From an uncultured Gammaproteobacteria bacterium (GTDB lineage: Bacteria; Pseudomonadota; Gammaproteobacteria; Pseudomonadales; Pseudohongiellaceae), in NCBI GenBank assembly GCA_913060495.1, contig CAJXRP010000013.1, positions 35,479 to 99,478 on the forward strand: a DNA stretch of 64,000 nt, read 5' to 3'. Numbering within the stretch: the stretch's first letter is position 1; the number at the start of each line of letters is the position of its first letter. A program made the position numbers and the translations under genes. The notes beneath the pieces were generated by a model, which was given only the letters and a program-made list of their open reading frames with translations, was not told the origin of the DNA and searched no databases. Shown here piece by piece: positions 46,760-55,717 of this stretch.

Positions 46760-47097
46760 AAATTACTATCTCCTGATTTCATTCAAAATGGCGAATTACA
46801 AAACTTACTTGATCTAAATATTACCCTCCTAGGTAGTAGTGAATTTGTTCTCGATCAATTTTCACGCGGCAGACGCTAACAACAGCTGTACAGAAAACAG
46901 CTATCTCCGTTTGCGAATATAAATTGGGAAATGATCCAGAGAGTAAAGTAGAAAATTGAGTTTGAGTGGGGGAGCCAAATACAGACGTATTCAGATAATG
47001 CCTTAGGAAGTGCACCGGGTGGTTGTTCTCGAACATCCCCTCTCCTTAATAGTTCGACCTCTAGACTACCCCTTTCATTTGCGTTTGTCTAAAGAAG
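46760..47097. other. Intergenic region upstream of hpf
   Basis: 338 bases between the M15 peptidase stop and the hpf start, both genes on the minus strand. It should hold the hpf promoter, but I find no convincing -10/-35 pair and no strong hairpin. A minus-strand reading frame (46821-47036) has no recognisable family and a low-complexity start. Nothing further is supported. Confidence 0.4.
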
Positions 47098-47634
47098 TTA
47101 TTCTTCTGAATAGCACCAGTGCCAGGGCTCAAAATCTATGCCGTAGGGGTTGCCCGGCGGATAGCTCAAGCTAAATCCATAGTCCCTCGCGTTATCCACA
47201 AGCCATTGATAAGCAGGGGTTTTTTCGAACTCTTCACTTAAGGCATCGCAACCCATTGTACCTAGGTCTACGGCGCGTCCACTGTGATGCTCACTGTATC
47301 CGGGAGCTGCATTCACTCGCAGGATCGCCTCTATGGTCTGGCCCTTTTCTAGCTTACGGGCTATGAGGTCGTGCTGATATTGATAACCACGAAAGGCAGA
47401 GATTAGAAACAAAGAGATACCGCGGCCAATCGCTGCTTCGCGCATTTCTGACCACGCAGAGAACGCCGCAGGAGTTAGCCTCTGCTGGCGCTGATAGAAG
47501 TCTAGCTCTGTATCAACAAGTGCGATGGGTTCTACGCACAACGGAAGCGCACAACTTGTAGCGTAGTCTGCAGGTATGCCTAAGGCTTTATGCAGTTGCT
47601 TCAAATTTAGTCGTGTTTCTTTACTATTGCTCAT
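47098..47634 (-). CDS. M15 family D-alanyl-D-alanine carboxypeptidase (VanY-like)
   Basis: A 178-residue zinc peptidase with the M15B pattern SAFRGYQYQ, YSEHHSGRAVDLG (His and Asp zinc ligands) and PWHWCY (third ligand). Such enzymes cut D-Ala-D-Ala or related peptidoglycan stems. No signal peptide or membrane helix is visible, so either it is cytosolic and recycles cell-wall peptides, or it lacks an annotated leader. It is transcribed alone. Confidence 0.88.
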   Translation of the reverse strand: MSNSKETRLNLKQLHKALGIPADYATSCALPLCVEPIALVDTELDFYQRQQRLTPAAFSAWSEMREAAIGRGISLFLISAFRGYQYQHDLIARKLEKGQTIEAILRVNAAPGYSEHHSGRAVDLGTMGCDALSEEFEKTPAYQWLVDNARDYGFSLSYPPGNPYGIDFEPWHWCYSEE

Positions 47635-47711
47635 GAGGGATGAGGCCTCGCCGAAATGATCCGCGAGGCTAACTCCATAGTACTAATCAGTATCAGCAGG
47701 CTACATTCCAA

Positions 47712-48581
47712 CTAGCGGGGGTAACTTGCATAGACAGTTTCGATCCAACGCTGCTCATTGATGAATCCCTGGCCCCAAGAGTCGTATTCGTCACTCAAAC
47801 CTTCAGCGACAGCTTCTTCGACGCTCTTTTGCTGCGACTTCATGACACGAATAGTAGTCGAGGTATCTTTCACTACGTTATAGAAAGCTAGCAATTCTGC
47901 TTTAGTGCCTAGCGGTCCGTGACCTGGGATTACCGATGTATCAGCATCGATCCACGACAGAGCCTTTTCTAAATTACTAAGATAGCCCTGCACTGTGCCG
48001 CCACTAGCGAGGTCGACGAAGGGAAAACCACCGTTAAAAAAGTGATCACCCATGTGGATAACGTTACTCTCTTCAAACATCACAACACTATCGGTATCGG
48101 TGTGGCCTCTTGGCATATGAATCAGGGTAATGTTCTCACCATTAAAGTGAACGGTAACATCGTCATCGAATGTGATTACCGGCAATGCCGAACTCGGAGA
48201 ATCCCCTGCAACTAACCTACCCCGAACATTTTCATGAGCGATGATAATACTCGCAGTACCAAAGTCAGCATTGCCCCCTGTGTGATCACCGTGAAAGTGA
48301 GTATTAAGTAGATACTTCGGAGTATCGGAGCCCAATACGGATAGAGCCGCTCGGATCTTTGTCGCGAGAGGCGCGTACTGATCATCGATGATCAACAAGC
48401 CATCAACGCCTGTCGATACGCCAATGTTGCCACCCGACCCGATCAGCATCGAAATATTGTCAGTAACCGGAACAGTTTCGATGCTTACATTTGCGAATCG
48501 GTCATCCTGAGCCAATGCGCTAGCTGCAGCGCTAATTCCGCTCAACAATAGGCAAGTCGTGGCTAGCTTTTTGATATTCAT
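47712..48581 (-). CDS. Exported MBL-fold metallo-hydrolase
   Basis: A 289-residue metallo-beta-lactamase-fold protein with signal peptide (about 1-24, ending ASALAQ). The zinc motif is THFHGDHTGGN, with MPRGHTDTDSVV, MGDHFFNGGFP and VIPGHGPLG as the remaining metal ligands. It resembles periplasmic quinoprotein-relay-type MBL proteins and subclass B3-like hydrolases; a beta-lactamase role is not supported by sequence alone. It is divergent from fabY. Confidence 0.88.
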   Translation of the reverse strand: MNIKKLATTCLLLSGISAAASALAQDDRFANVSIETVPVTDNISMLIGSGGNIGVSTGVDGLLIIDDQYAPLATKIRAALSVLGSDTPKYLLNTHFHGDHTGGNADFGTASIIIAHENVRGRLVAGDSPSSALPVITFDDDVTVHFNGENITLIHMPRGHTDTDSVVMFEESNVIHMGDHFFNGGFPFVDLASGGTVQGYLSNLEKALSWIDADTSVIPGHGPLGTKAELLAFYNVVKDTSTTIRVMKSQQKSVEEAVAEGLSDEYDSWGQGFINEQRWIETVYASYPR

Positions 48582-48859
48582 GATTCCTCCAAGGAATACT
48601 AATTGGTTTGCTTCTTATGCGCTCATGCTATGTGTGGTCCAGGCTTTATGCAAGTTGTTCAAGGTACAGAGGCTACAAGCTACACACGGCTGCGGGCTGC
48701 AGAACAAGCCTGGGCTAGAAAAACGCGATGGCCACTATGCCTTATCTACTGTCTAATATAACCTAAAGTTTTCATGAAATATCCCACTATAGTCTTATAG
48801 GCTTATAGGCTTATTTGCCACGGCATAACCAGTGCGAGACCCACGACAAGGAAGGAATA

Positions 48860-50779
48860 ATGGCGAGATTACCTGTAATCACCGGATTTGGCGGAATCAA
48901 TGCCGCAGGCCGCAGCTCGGGACATCATGGTTACCGGCGCATGGTCATCGATGCCTTGCCCTCTAGCCAGGTGCAGAACACCTACCATAGCCTCGCGGCA
49001 CTTACCGGGCAGCTTACGAAGAGCGAAGGCAAGTGGAAAGACGGCAACGGCATGGATGTCAATCTCAATGAATACCTTGCGCAGTTGGGCCCCGCCCTCA
49101 AGCAAGGCACGTTAATCCGCGGACTAGAAAACAATCTATTCAATCCAGATCTTCTGCCCTACCTGAAGAATGCCGCGCTTGGCTCCGCATCGGATAAACC
49201 CTTAGAATTTACACTGCGTAAAAAAGATCTACCTACACCTCTGCCAACAGGATGGAGTGTCTCTGATCCAGACCTAGAGGGTCAGGTGCGTGTAACTGCC
49301 TCGGGAAATTTAGACGTATCATTGAAATGTAGTCGCGAAACAGCAGTGCATAGCGCCGGACAATTGCCTTCCGGTTTTGACCCTGCCGCCTTGTATCCTG
49401 CGAGGAATCATCCGCGCGGACTCCAGCTAACGGTGTTCGCCGCATCCGATGCGATCAATTCCATGGGCATCGACTGGGAAGTCGTGAAGCAAAACGTCGC
49501 AGCCGATCAGATTGCCGTTTATGCAGGTAGTGGAATGGGCCAACTCGATTACAATGGCTATGGCGGCATGATGCAGGCACGCCTTCTCGGCAAGAAAGTC
49601 ACCTCTAAACAACTTCCATTAGGTTATGCCGAGATGCCGGCCGACTTCATCAACGCCTATCTACTAGGAAATTTAGGGACAACTGGCACTAACGTCGCAG
49701 CCTGCGCAACATTCCTTTACAACCTTCGCCAGGGTATTCGTGACATTCAATCGGGAAGCCATAGAGTTGTTCTAGTGGGCACTAGTGAGGCCCCCTTAGT
49801 GCCGGAGATCTTTGATGGATTCGCCACCATGGGCGCATTGGCAGATGACGCCAGTTTACGACAACTCGATAAATTAGCGGAAAATGAGTCGCCCGACTTT
49901 CGACGCGCCTGCAGACCCTTTGGATACAACGCCGGATTTACCCTCGCAGAGTCGGCACAATGCATCGTGCTCTTCGATGACGAATTGGCGATGGAGCTTG
50001 GAGCCAACATCTATGGCGGCGTGAACGACGTGTTTATCAATGCCGATGGCTTCAAGAAGTCCATTGCGAGCCCAGGTTTGGGCAATTACATCTCAATGGC
50101 GAAGGCTGCGGCCGCTACCCAGAACATAATTGGCCAGAAAGGTTTAGCGACTCGCAGCTATGTGCAGGCGCATGGTACTGGCACTCTGCAGAATCGGCAG
50201 ACCGAATCCCATATCATCAATCAGATAGCCGAGAGTTTTGGTATTCAAGACTGGCCTGTCACCGCGGTAAAATCCTATATTGGCCACTCCTTGGCCTCCT
50301 CATCAGGAGACCAGATTGCTGCGAGCCTTGGTGTTTGGGCTGAGGGAATTATTCCAGGCATTCTCACAGTGGATGAGATCGCTGATGACGTCGCCCATGA
50401 CAGCATTGAATTTCTTCTTAAGCATAGAGACATTGGCCAGCAAGCCATGGATGCTGTGATAATTAATTCGAAGGGCTTCGGCGGCAACAATGCGAGCGCG
50501 TCGGTACTCGCGCCACATATCGTGGAGAAGATGCTAACAAAGCGACATGGCGAGAAAGCGATCAGCAAGTACAAATCGCTCAATGAGAAAGTGGCGCAGA
50601 AGTCACAAGAGTATGACTCTTCTACCATGGAATCTGAGAATCGCACGATCTATAAGTTCGACCACAATGTACTCGGCAGTGAGTCTATCGAACTCAGCGA
50701 TGGAAAACTTTCAGTAACAGGATTGACTCGAGAGATATCCTTATCCCTCGAGAACCCTTATGAAGATATGTGTGACTAA
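48860..50779 (+). CDS. fabY: Beta-ketoacyl-ACP synthase FabY
   Basis: A 639-residue condensing enzyme matching Pseudomonas FabY, which starts fatty acid synthesis by joining acetyl-CoA and malonyl-ACP in place of FabH. The N-terminus ARLPVITGFGGINAAGRSS is diagnostic. The catalytic Cys is C282 (NVAACATFLYN); His residues are in QAHGTGTLQ (near 438) and SYIGHSLAS (near 477). The start ATG 48860 follows a strong GGAAGGA; an in-frame start at 48815 is rejected. About 165 extra N-terminal residues precede the thiolase fold, as in FabY. Confidence 0.92.
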   Translation: MARLPVITGFGGINAAGRSSGHHGYRRMVIDALPSSQVQNTYHSLAALTGQLTKSEGKWKDGNGMDVNLNEYLAQLGPALKQGTLIRGLENNLFNPDLLPYLKNAALGSASDKPLEFTLRKKDLPTPLPTGWSVSDPDLEGQVRVTASGNLDVSLKCSRETAVHSAGQLPSGFDPAALYPARNHPRGLQLTVFAASDAINSMGIDWEVVKQNVAADQIAVYAGSGMGQLDYNGYGGMMQARLLGKKVTSKQLPLGYAEMPADFINAYLLGNLGTTGTNVAACATFLYNLRQGIRDIQSGSHRVVLVGTSEAPLVPEIFDGFATMGALADDASLRQLDKLAENESPDFRRACRPFGYNAGFTLAESAQCIVLFDDELAMELGANIYGGVNDVFINADGFKKSIASPGLGNYISMAKAAAATQNIIGQKGLATRSYVQAHGTGTLQNRQTESHIINQIAESFGIQDWPVTAVKSYIGHSLASSSGDQIAASLGVWAEGIIPGILTVDEIADDVAHDSIEFLLKHRDIGQQAMDAVIINSKGFGGNNASASVLAPHIVEKMLTKRHGEKAISKYKSLNEKVAQKSQEYDSSTMESENRTIYKFDHNVLGSESIELSDGKLSVTGLTREISLSLENPYEDMCD

Positions 50780-50822
50780 TTAATAAGCGTCTGGAAGAAC
50801 AAGTGGATTGACTAACAAACCA

Positions 50823-52349
50823 CTACTTAACTTCTATGGCATGCTCTTCCGCAATTTTCTTTTTCCAAATTGCCGGACCGGTTTGATGAACCGAGGTGCC
50901 ATTCACGTCCACTGCCACAGTCACCGGCATTTCCTCGACTTCAAACTCATGGATAGCTTCCATACCAAGATCTTCAAAGGCGACGATTTTCGCTTTGCGG
51001 ATTGCCTTGGATACCAAGTAGGCAGCGCCACCTACAGCCATCAGGTACACAGCCTTATGTTTCTTGATAGCATCGATACCAACCTGCCCCCTCTCCGCTT
51101 TGCCGATCATACCAATCAGACCAGTTTGCTCTAGGAGCGAGTCAGTAAATTTGTCCATGCGTGTAGCGGTCGTCGGACCAGCAGGACCTATCACTTCATC
51201 TCGCACAGCATCGACAGGACCTACGTAATAAATAAATTTATTGTCGAAGTCGACGCCCTCTGGCAATCCTTCACCGTTTTCTAACATCGCTAGTAAACGT
51301 TTATGCGCGGCATCTCTACCGGTCAGCATAGTGCCTGATAACAGCAGAGTTTCTCCGGGCTGCCAGCTCGCTATCGCTTCGGGAGTGAGCTCATCTAGGT
51401 TCACCTTACGCGCTCGCGGACCTACATCCCAAACGATCTCTGGCCATTGATCTAGGCTGGGTGGTTCAAATTCGGCTATGCCGTTACCGTCTAGAGTGAA
51501 ATGCGCATGACGAGTAGCCGCACAGTTTGGAATCATTGCCACGGGGAGCGATGCGGCATGGGTCGGGTAGTCCAAAATCTTTACATCCAGCACTGTCGTT
51601 AAGCCACCGAGACCCTGTGCACCAATGCCCAGTGAATTAGCTCTGTCCATAATCTCGAGGCGCAATTCTTCGACGCGATTGCTCGGCCCCCTAGCTCGCA
51701 GCTCATGTATATCAATAGGATCCATCAGCGACTCTTTGGCAAGTACTGCGGCCTTCTCTGCCGTACCACCGATGCCTATGCCCAACATGCCCGGCGGACA
51801 CCATCCTGCCCCCATAGTAGGCAGTGTTCGTTCAACCCAGTCCACTATACTGTCACTCGGATTCAGCATAACCAACTTTGCCTTATTTTCGGACCCGCCC
51901 CCCTTCGCCGCAATTTTAACTTCGATCTCACTACCGGGGACGATCTGTGTATGGATAACAGCAGGCGTATTGTCTTTGGTGTTTTTTCTTGCTCCAGCGG
52001 GGTCGCTCAAAATGGACGCTCGCAATACATTATCAGGATGTAGATACGCTCGGCGCACGCCCTCGTTGACCATTTCTTCGAGGGCCATATCACCCTCCCA
52101 CTGCACGTTCATTCCAACCTTCAAAAATACCGTTACTATGCCAGTGTCCTGACATATAGGCCGCTTACCCTCGGCACATAAGCGGGAATTAATGAGTATC
52201 TGCGCCATAGCATCTTTAGCTGCCGACGACTCTTCTCTTTCATAAGCCTCATTGACAGCGGTGATAAAATCGATTGGATGGTAGTAGGAAATATACTGCA
52301 GTGAATCTGCAACACTTTGAATAACATCTTCGTTGCGAATTAGTGTCAT
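50823..52349 (-). CDS. fumA: Class I fumarate hydratase
   Basis: A 508-residue [4Fe-4S] fumarase converting fumarate to malate in the TCA cycle. Cluster cysteines are visible in ICQDTG (C66), GAGWCPPGM and PNCAATRHAHF. The C-terminal beta domain has TMLTGRDAAHKR and GPAGPTTATRMDKF. Class I fumarases are oxygen-sensitive. It is convergent with fabY across 43 bases. The alternative fumB naming cannot be separated by sequence. Confidence 0.94.
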   Translation of the reverse strand: MTLIRNEDVIQSVADSLQYISYYHPIDFITAVNEAYEREESSAAKDAMAQILINSRLCAEGKRPICQDTGIVTVFLKVGMNVQWEGDMALEEMVNEGVRRAYLHPDNVLRASILSDPAGARKNTKDNTPAVIHTQIVPGSEIEVKIAAKGGGSENKAKLVMLNPSDSIVDWVERTLPTMGAGWCPPGMLGIGIGGTAEKAAVLAKESLMDPIDIHELRARGPSNRVEELRLEIMDRANSLGIGAQGLGGLTTVLDVKILDYPTHAASLPVAMIPNCAATRHAHFTLDGNGIAEFEPPSLDQWPEIVWDVGPRARKVNLDELTPEAIASWQPGETLLLSGTMLTGRDAAHKRLLAMLENGEGLPEGVDFDNKFIYYVGPVDAVRDEVIGPAGPTTATRMDKFTDSLLEQTGLIGMIGKAERGQVGIDAIKKHKAVYLMAVGGAAYLVSKAIRKAKIVAFEDLGMEAIHEFEVEEMPVTVAVDVNGTSVHQTGPAIWKKKIAEEHAIEVK

Positions 52350-52534
52350 GCCAAATCAGCCTCAAATTGTGGAATACCTAGACATTCTATCACTGAATGC
52401 TGAGATTTTTACCGCAACACACACAGTTAGTAACAACATCGCCAGCGGATTTTGAAGCACATTAGCACTCTACTTCGAATGCTATATCCACTAAAATAAG
52501 CTTCGAATCAAGATACTAAGCAGAAGGAAATAGG

Positions 52535-53302
52535 ATGAACGAGTCGGCGGATAAGAACGTTAAGTACAGCATAGACGGCAAGGTGTTTATCATAGAAATT
52601 AACAGGCCGGAGAAAAAGAACGCCCTCCTCCCTGGTATGTATGCAGCACTTGCCGCAGGCCTGCGTCAGGCAAACGAGGACGCTAGCGTCAATGTGGCTC
52701 TGATACGCGGCGCCGATGACTGCTTCACCAGCGGCAACGATGTGAGCAGCTTTCTTGCTAGCAACACGCCCACAACCGACCGCCCCTCAGTTGCCTTTAT
52801 GAATGCACTGAATGAATCGAAAAAACCCATCGTAGCCGCCATTAGCGGTCTCGCCATCGGCATAGGCACTACGCTGCTATTTCATTGTGACCTGATCTAC
52901 GCATCTGAAAATTGCTTCTTGCAACTGCCATTCGCTCGCCTTGGACTGTGCCCGGAAGCCGGCTCAAGCTATTTGCTTCCCAAGCAGATCGGACACGTAC
53001 GCGCAGCGGAACTACTGCTATTAGGCGATAGGTTCTCTGCCACCAAGGCAAAGGAATACGGGATCATCAACGAGGTGCTGCCTCAGGAACAATATCTAGA
53101 GTATGCGATGGATAAGGCTAAAGAACTTGCCGCCCTACCAGCAGACTCCGTTCAATCAAGCAAAGAACTTATGAAACGCGGCCAGCAAAGCACAGTTACT
53201 GAAATAATCGGCGTTGAACTCGAAGAATTCGCTAGGCTGCTAGAAACACCCGATGCACAAGCAATCGTAGAGGCATTCCTCAACAAAAAGAAAAAAGCGT
53301 AG
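52535..53302 (+). CDS. Enoyl-CoA hydratase/isomerase family protein
   Basis: A 255-residue crotonase-fold protein. The N-terminal IEINRPEKKNALLPGMYAAL and the oxyanion-hole segments IRGADDCFTSGNDVSSF and AAISGLAIGIGTTLLFHCDL are typical, with LGLCPEAGSSYLLPK at the catalytic Glu position. It may be a hydratase or a delta3-delta2-enoyl-CoA isomerase (ECI-like); sequence does not decide. RBS AGAAGGA precedes the ATG. It stands alone. Confidence 0.87.
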   Translation: MNESADKNVKYSIDGKVFIIEINRPEKKNALLPGMYAALAAGLRQANEDASVNVALIRGADDCFTSGNDVSSFLASNTPTTDRPSVAFMNALNESKKPIVAAISGLAIGIGTTLLFHCDLIYASENCFLQLPFARLGLCPEAGSSYLLPKQIGHVRAAELLLLGDRFSATKAKEYGIINEVLPQEQYLEYAMDKAKELAALPADSVQSSKELMKRGQQSTVTEIIGVELEEFARLLETPDAQAIVEAFLNKKKKA

Positions 53303-53342
53303 TTGGCGAAGTAAGAACAAAAGCAGGCCCCCTAAGGTGCGG

Positions 53343-54089
53343 CTAGAGCTTCTTCATTAAGAAGTCTTTTGCCGCATTAATCTTCTGTGCGAGGTAGTCG
53401 CTGCCACCCCTATCGGGATGCATCTTCTGCATTAGACTTCTGTGAGCCTTAGTTACCTGCTCTTTATCAGCTGTCTCATCTAGGCCTAATATTTCTAAAG
53501 CTAATGTTTCCGTCATCAATGAATCATCGGCAACCGCTGCAGCCCCCTCGTACTCAGCCTGTGCGTGCTCTCTCCAATCGGGAAAAGCTCGATCGATGTA
53601 GGCCTCCAGCACTTGCGCCGAATCAGCATCTTTGCTGCATTCTTGATAGAGGGCGAGCAAGTCCGGCAACTGCAGCGTGGAAAGCCTCCTCTCGCAGAAA
53701 CTGCCTCTTAGCACCACCCCATCCATACTGCCATCGCCATGCTGCAGCTCCATATCGAAAAATTCGGTTCGAATGGTTGAGACCTGATCTCTATTGGGTG
53801 GCTTCGCCGCTACCGATCGCCCTTTGAACAGATGCCACATAGGTAGCAAACGCAAGAGAGTGGGCAGCATCCTTAGAAGAAAAGTCGCAGCAACACCGAG
53901 GGGAGCGAGAATGAATTGGAAGGGCAATCTACCTATCGCGATCATCACACCAACCACCAAGAGACTCGCGACTAGGAAAAAAAGATAGGTGTTCTGCCTT
54001 GAAGTAAGCGTATAACGCTGACTAATAGACCTAACAAAAAAATAAGCCATCACCGGTAGTAACAGAAGCAGCAGTAAGCGAAAAATCAT
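53343..54089 (-). CDS. Membrane-anchored J-domain protein
   Basis: A 248-residue protein with an N-terminal membrane helix (about 3-19), a second hydrophobic region (about 38-85) and a C-terminal J domain (about 195-248) whose HPD motif is in [18 protein letters not shown]. The layout, with J domain last, resembles TIM14/Pam18-type J proteins, not DnaJ. It would stimulate an Hsp70 at the membrane. Last gene of a five-gene operon with an MFS exporter, split phosphotransferase and VWA protein, 34 bases after the VWA gene. Confidence 0.85.
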   Translation of the reverse strand: MIFRLLLLLLLPVMAYFFVRSISQRYTLTSRQNTYLFFLVASLLVVGVMIAIGRLPFQFILAPLGVAATFLLRMLPTLLRLLPMWHLFKGRSVAAKPPNRDQVSTIRTEFFDMELQHGDGSMDGVVLRGSFCERRLSTLQLPDLLALYQECSKDADSAQVLEAYIDRAFPDWREHAQAEYEGAAAVADDSLMTETLALEILGLDETADKEQVTKAHRSLMQKMHPDRGGSDYLAQKINAAKDFLMKKL

Positions 54090-54123
54090 ACGAGTCTAAT
54101 TACCTGTTTTGCTAGCAGCGCGA

Positions 54124-54867
54124 CTACTTCCTAAGCTGCTGCTCAATCAATTTCACACCACTGGATGAACCGGCGCTAAAGTTTTGCAGGGCTTTCAGCC
54201 CCCCTGCGGCATAGATAGCTACCGCTCTTAGCAAGTCTTTAAGCTGGTCAGCACTCGCACTATCAAACTGAGAATAAGCACCACCTGACAAACGACTAAG
54301 CTCTTGAAAAGCTGCCTTCGCCACAGAGTCGCTTCTCTCTTGAAACATAAATAGCGGCACATTCAGCAGACCCAGCTTTCCTGCGAGCTGCGCCAGCAGG
54401 TCGATATTTTCCTCCATAGCATCACCAATATAGATAAGACATTTGATTTTCTTCTGCTGATTCTCATCAATAGCGTGTTGCAGTAAGCGGTGCAGCTGTG
54501 TGGCACCTGCCTGACATTGAATAGACGACATGATGCGCAAGATATCATCGGGGTTACCCTGCCAATCGCTGCTAAAAAAATCGCCGAAGCCACGGAAGTA
54601 ACACAACTGTACATTGAGGCCGCCTAGTGACTGCGCACTAAGAAACATCTCACTCTGAAGCTGGCTTGCCACATCCCAAGTGCTCTGACGGCTCGCTGTG
54701 GCATCGAGAGAAAAAATTAACCGCGCATCGCCGCTAGTCTTTGGCAACGCCGCGACCTTCGACAAAAATTGCTGCACATCATTTGTGCTGGAAACAGGAT
54801 GCCTATCGCTAGAAGCGCTAACTGTTTTAGATTTAGATTTTTTGAATAAATCTTTCATTTCAACCAC
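54124..54867 (-). CDS. VWA-domain protein
   Basis: A 247-residue cytosolic protein. After a basic linker it has a von Willebrand A domain (about 45-230) with a MIDAS-type DATASR (DxTxS variant) at the end of the first strand and IYIGDAMEENI further on. VWA proteins usually assemble complexes or recognise metal-dependent ligands. The GTG start at 54867 has GGA 6 bases away; ATG three codons later is the alternative. It lies between the ATP-grasp-like gene (28 bases) and the J-domain gene. Confidence 0.82.
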   Translation of the reverse strand: MVEMKDLFKKSKSKTVSASSDRHPVSSTNDVQQFLSKVAALPKTSGDARLIFSLDATASRQSTWDVASQLQSEMFLSAQSLGGLNVQLCYFRGFGDFFSSDWQGNPDDILRIMSSIQCQAGATQLHRLLQHAIDENQQKKIKCLIYIGDAMEENIDLLAQLAGKLGLLNVPLFMFQERSDSVAKAAFQELSRLSGGAYSQFDSASADQLKDLLRAVAIYAAGGLKALQNFSAGSSSGVKLIEQQLRK

Positions 54868-54895
54868 TGTTGTTCCAACTAAGGGGACGAAACCA

Positions 54896-55717
54896 TCACA
54901 TGGTTATCGATCGACACTGCAACAAGTAGAGCTGCCCATCATGAAATGCCCATTCGATGTCTATATGCTCGCCGTAAACAGACTCGCAGTTTAACGCAAG
55001 ATCGTGCAAGCTATCGAGCTGATCTTGATTGAGGCAGAGAGCGCTCTGCCGGACCTCATCAACTTCCTGCTCTCTCGTCTCGCCTTCTGCCATGGCGACT
55101 AACTCGACATCTTTATCGCCCAACACCTGTTCAAGTATGCTCCCGTCGCTAGAAATTCTAAAGCTATCAGGAACAACCATGCCGGCAACCACAGCCTCGC
55201 CAAGACCCCAGCTGGCTTCAATGTACCTTTCATTCACACCTGAAATAGGATTCTTAGTAAACATGACCCCGGCGACATCACTCAAAATTTGTTGTTGAAT
55301 AACAACGGCAATAGCGGGCTCTCCGGTTACACCCATCTTGGCTCGATAGGCAATCGCTTCCGCTGTAAAGGCGGAGGCATGAACCTGCTGTACTGCCATT
55401 ATCATTGACTCAGCATCCATGACATTCAGTAAGGTGAGATGCAGCCCCGCGAAACTAGCGCTAACGGAATCTTCGCCAACTGCACTCGAGCGGACAGCTA
55501 CAGCTGGCGCTAACTCTGAAAACAAAGATATAACAGCCGCTATCGCAGACTCGTCTTTTGCGGCAACTGCACTAACCAATTCAACGCCTAACGCATAGCC
55601 ACCCGGCGCGGGCAGATTGGAGCGCAATGCAAACCCCAAGCTGACACACTTTCCACCGTATCTTGCTTCTTCGATAGCCTCCTTAAGAAGTACGGGACTG
55701 TCAAAATGGGCGCTCAC
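54896..55717 (-). CDS. PEP/pyruvate-binding (dikinase ATP-binding) domain protein
   Basis: A 273-residue protein equal to the N-terminal ATP-grasp part of PEP synthase/rifampin-phosphotransferase-type enzymes. Seen: GGKCVSLGFALRSNLPAPGGYAL, AVRSSAVGEDSVSASFAGLH, QQQILSDVAGVMFTKNPISG, EASWGLGEAVVAGMVVPDSF and IEWAFHDGQLYLLQCRSI at the end. It carries ATP binding and pyrophosphoryl transfer only; the His domain is encoded by the gene just upstream, which it overlaps by 4 bases (ATGA). Two proteins must therefore cooperate. Confidence 0.87.
   Translation of the reverse strand: MSAHFDSPVLLKEAIEEARYGGKCVSLGFALRSNLPAPGGYALGVELVSAVAAKDESAIAAVISLFSELAPAVAVRSSAVGEDSVSASFAGLHLTLLNVMDAESMIMAVQQVHASAFTAEAIAYRAKMGVTGEPAIAVVIQQQILSDVAGVMFTKNPISGVNERYIEASWGLGEAVVAGMVVPDSFRISSDGSILEQVLGDKDVELVAMAEGETREQEVDEVRQSALCLNQDQLDSLHDLALNCESVYGEHIDIEWAFHDGQLYLLQCRSITM

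Noticed and set aside
46821..47036. Minus-strand frame upstream of hpf
   Set aside because: No ribosome site, no recognisable domain; the region is better explained as the hpf upstream region.
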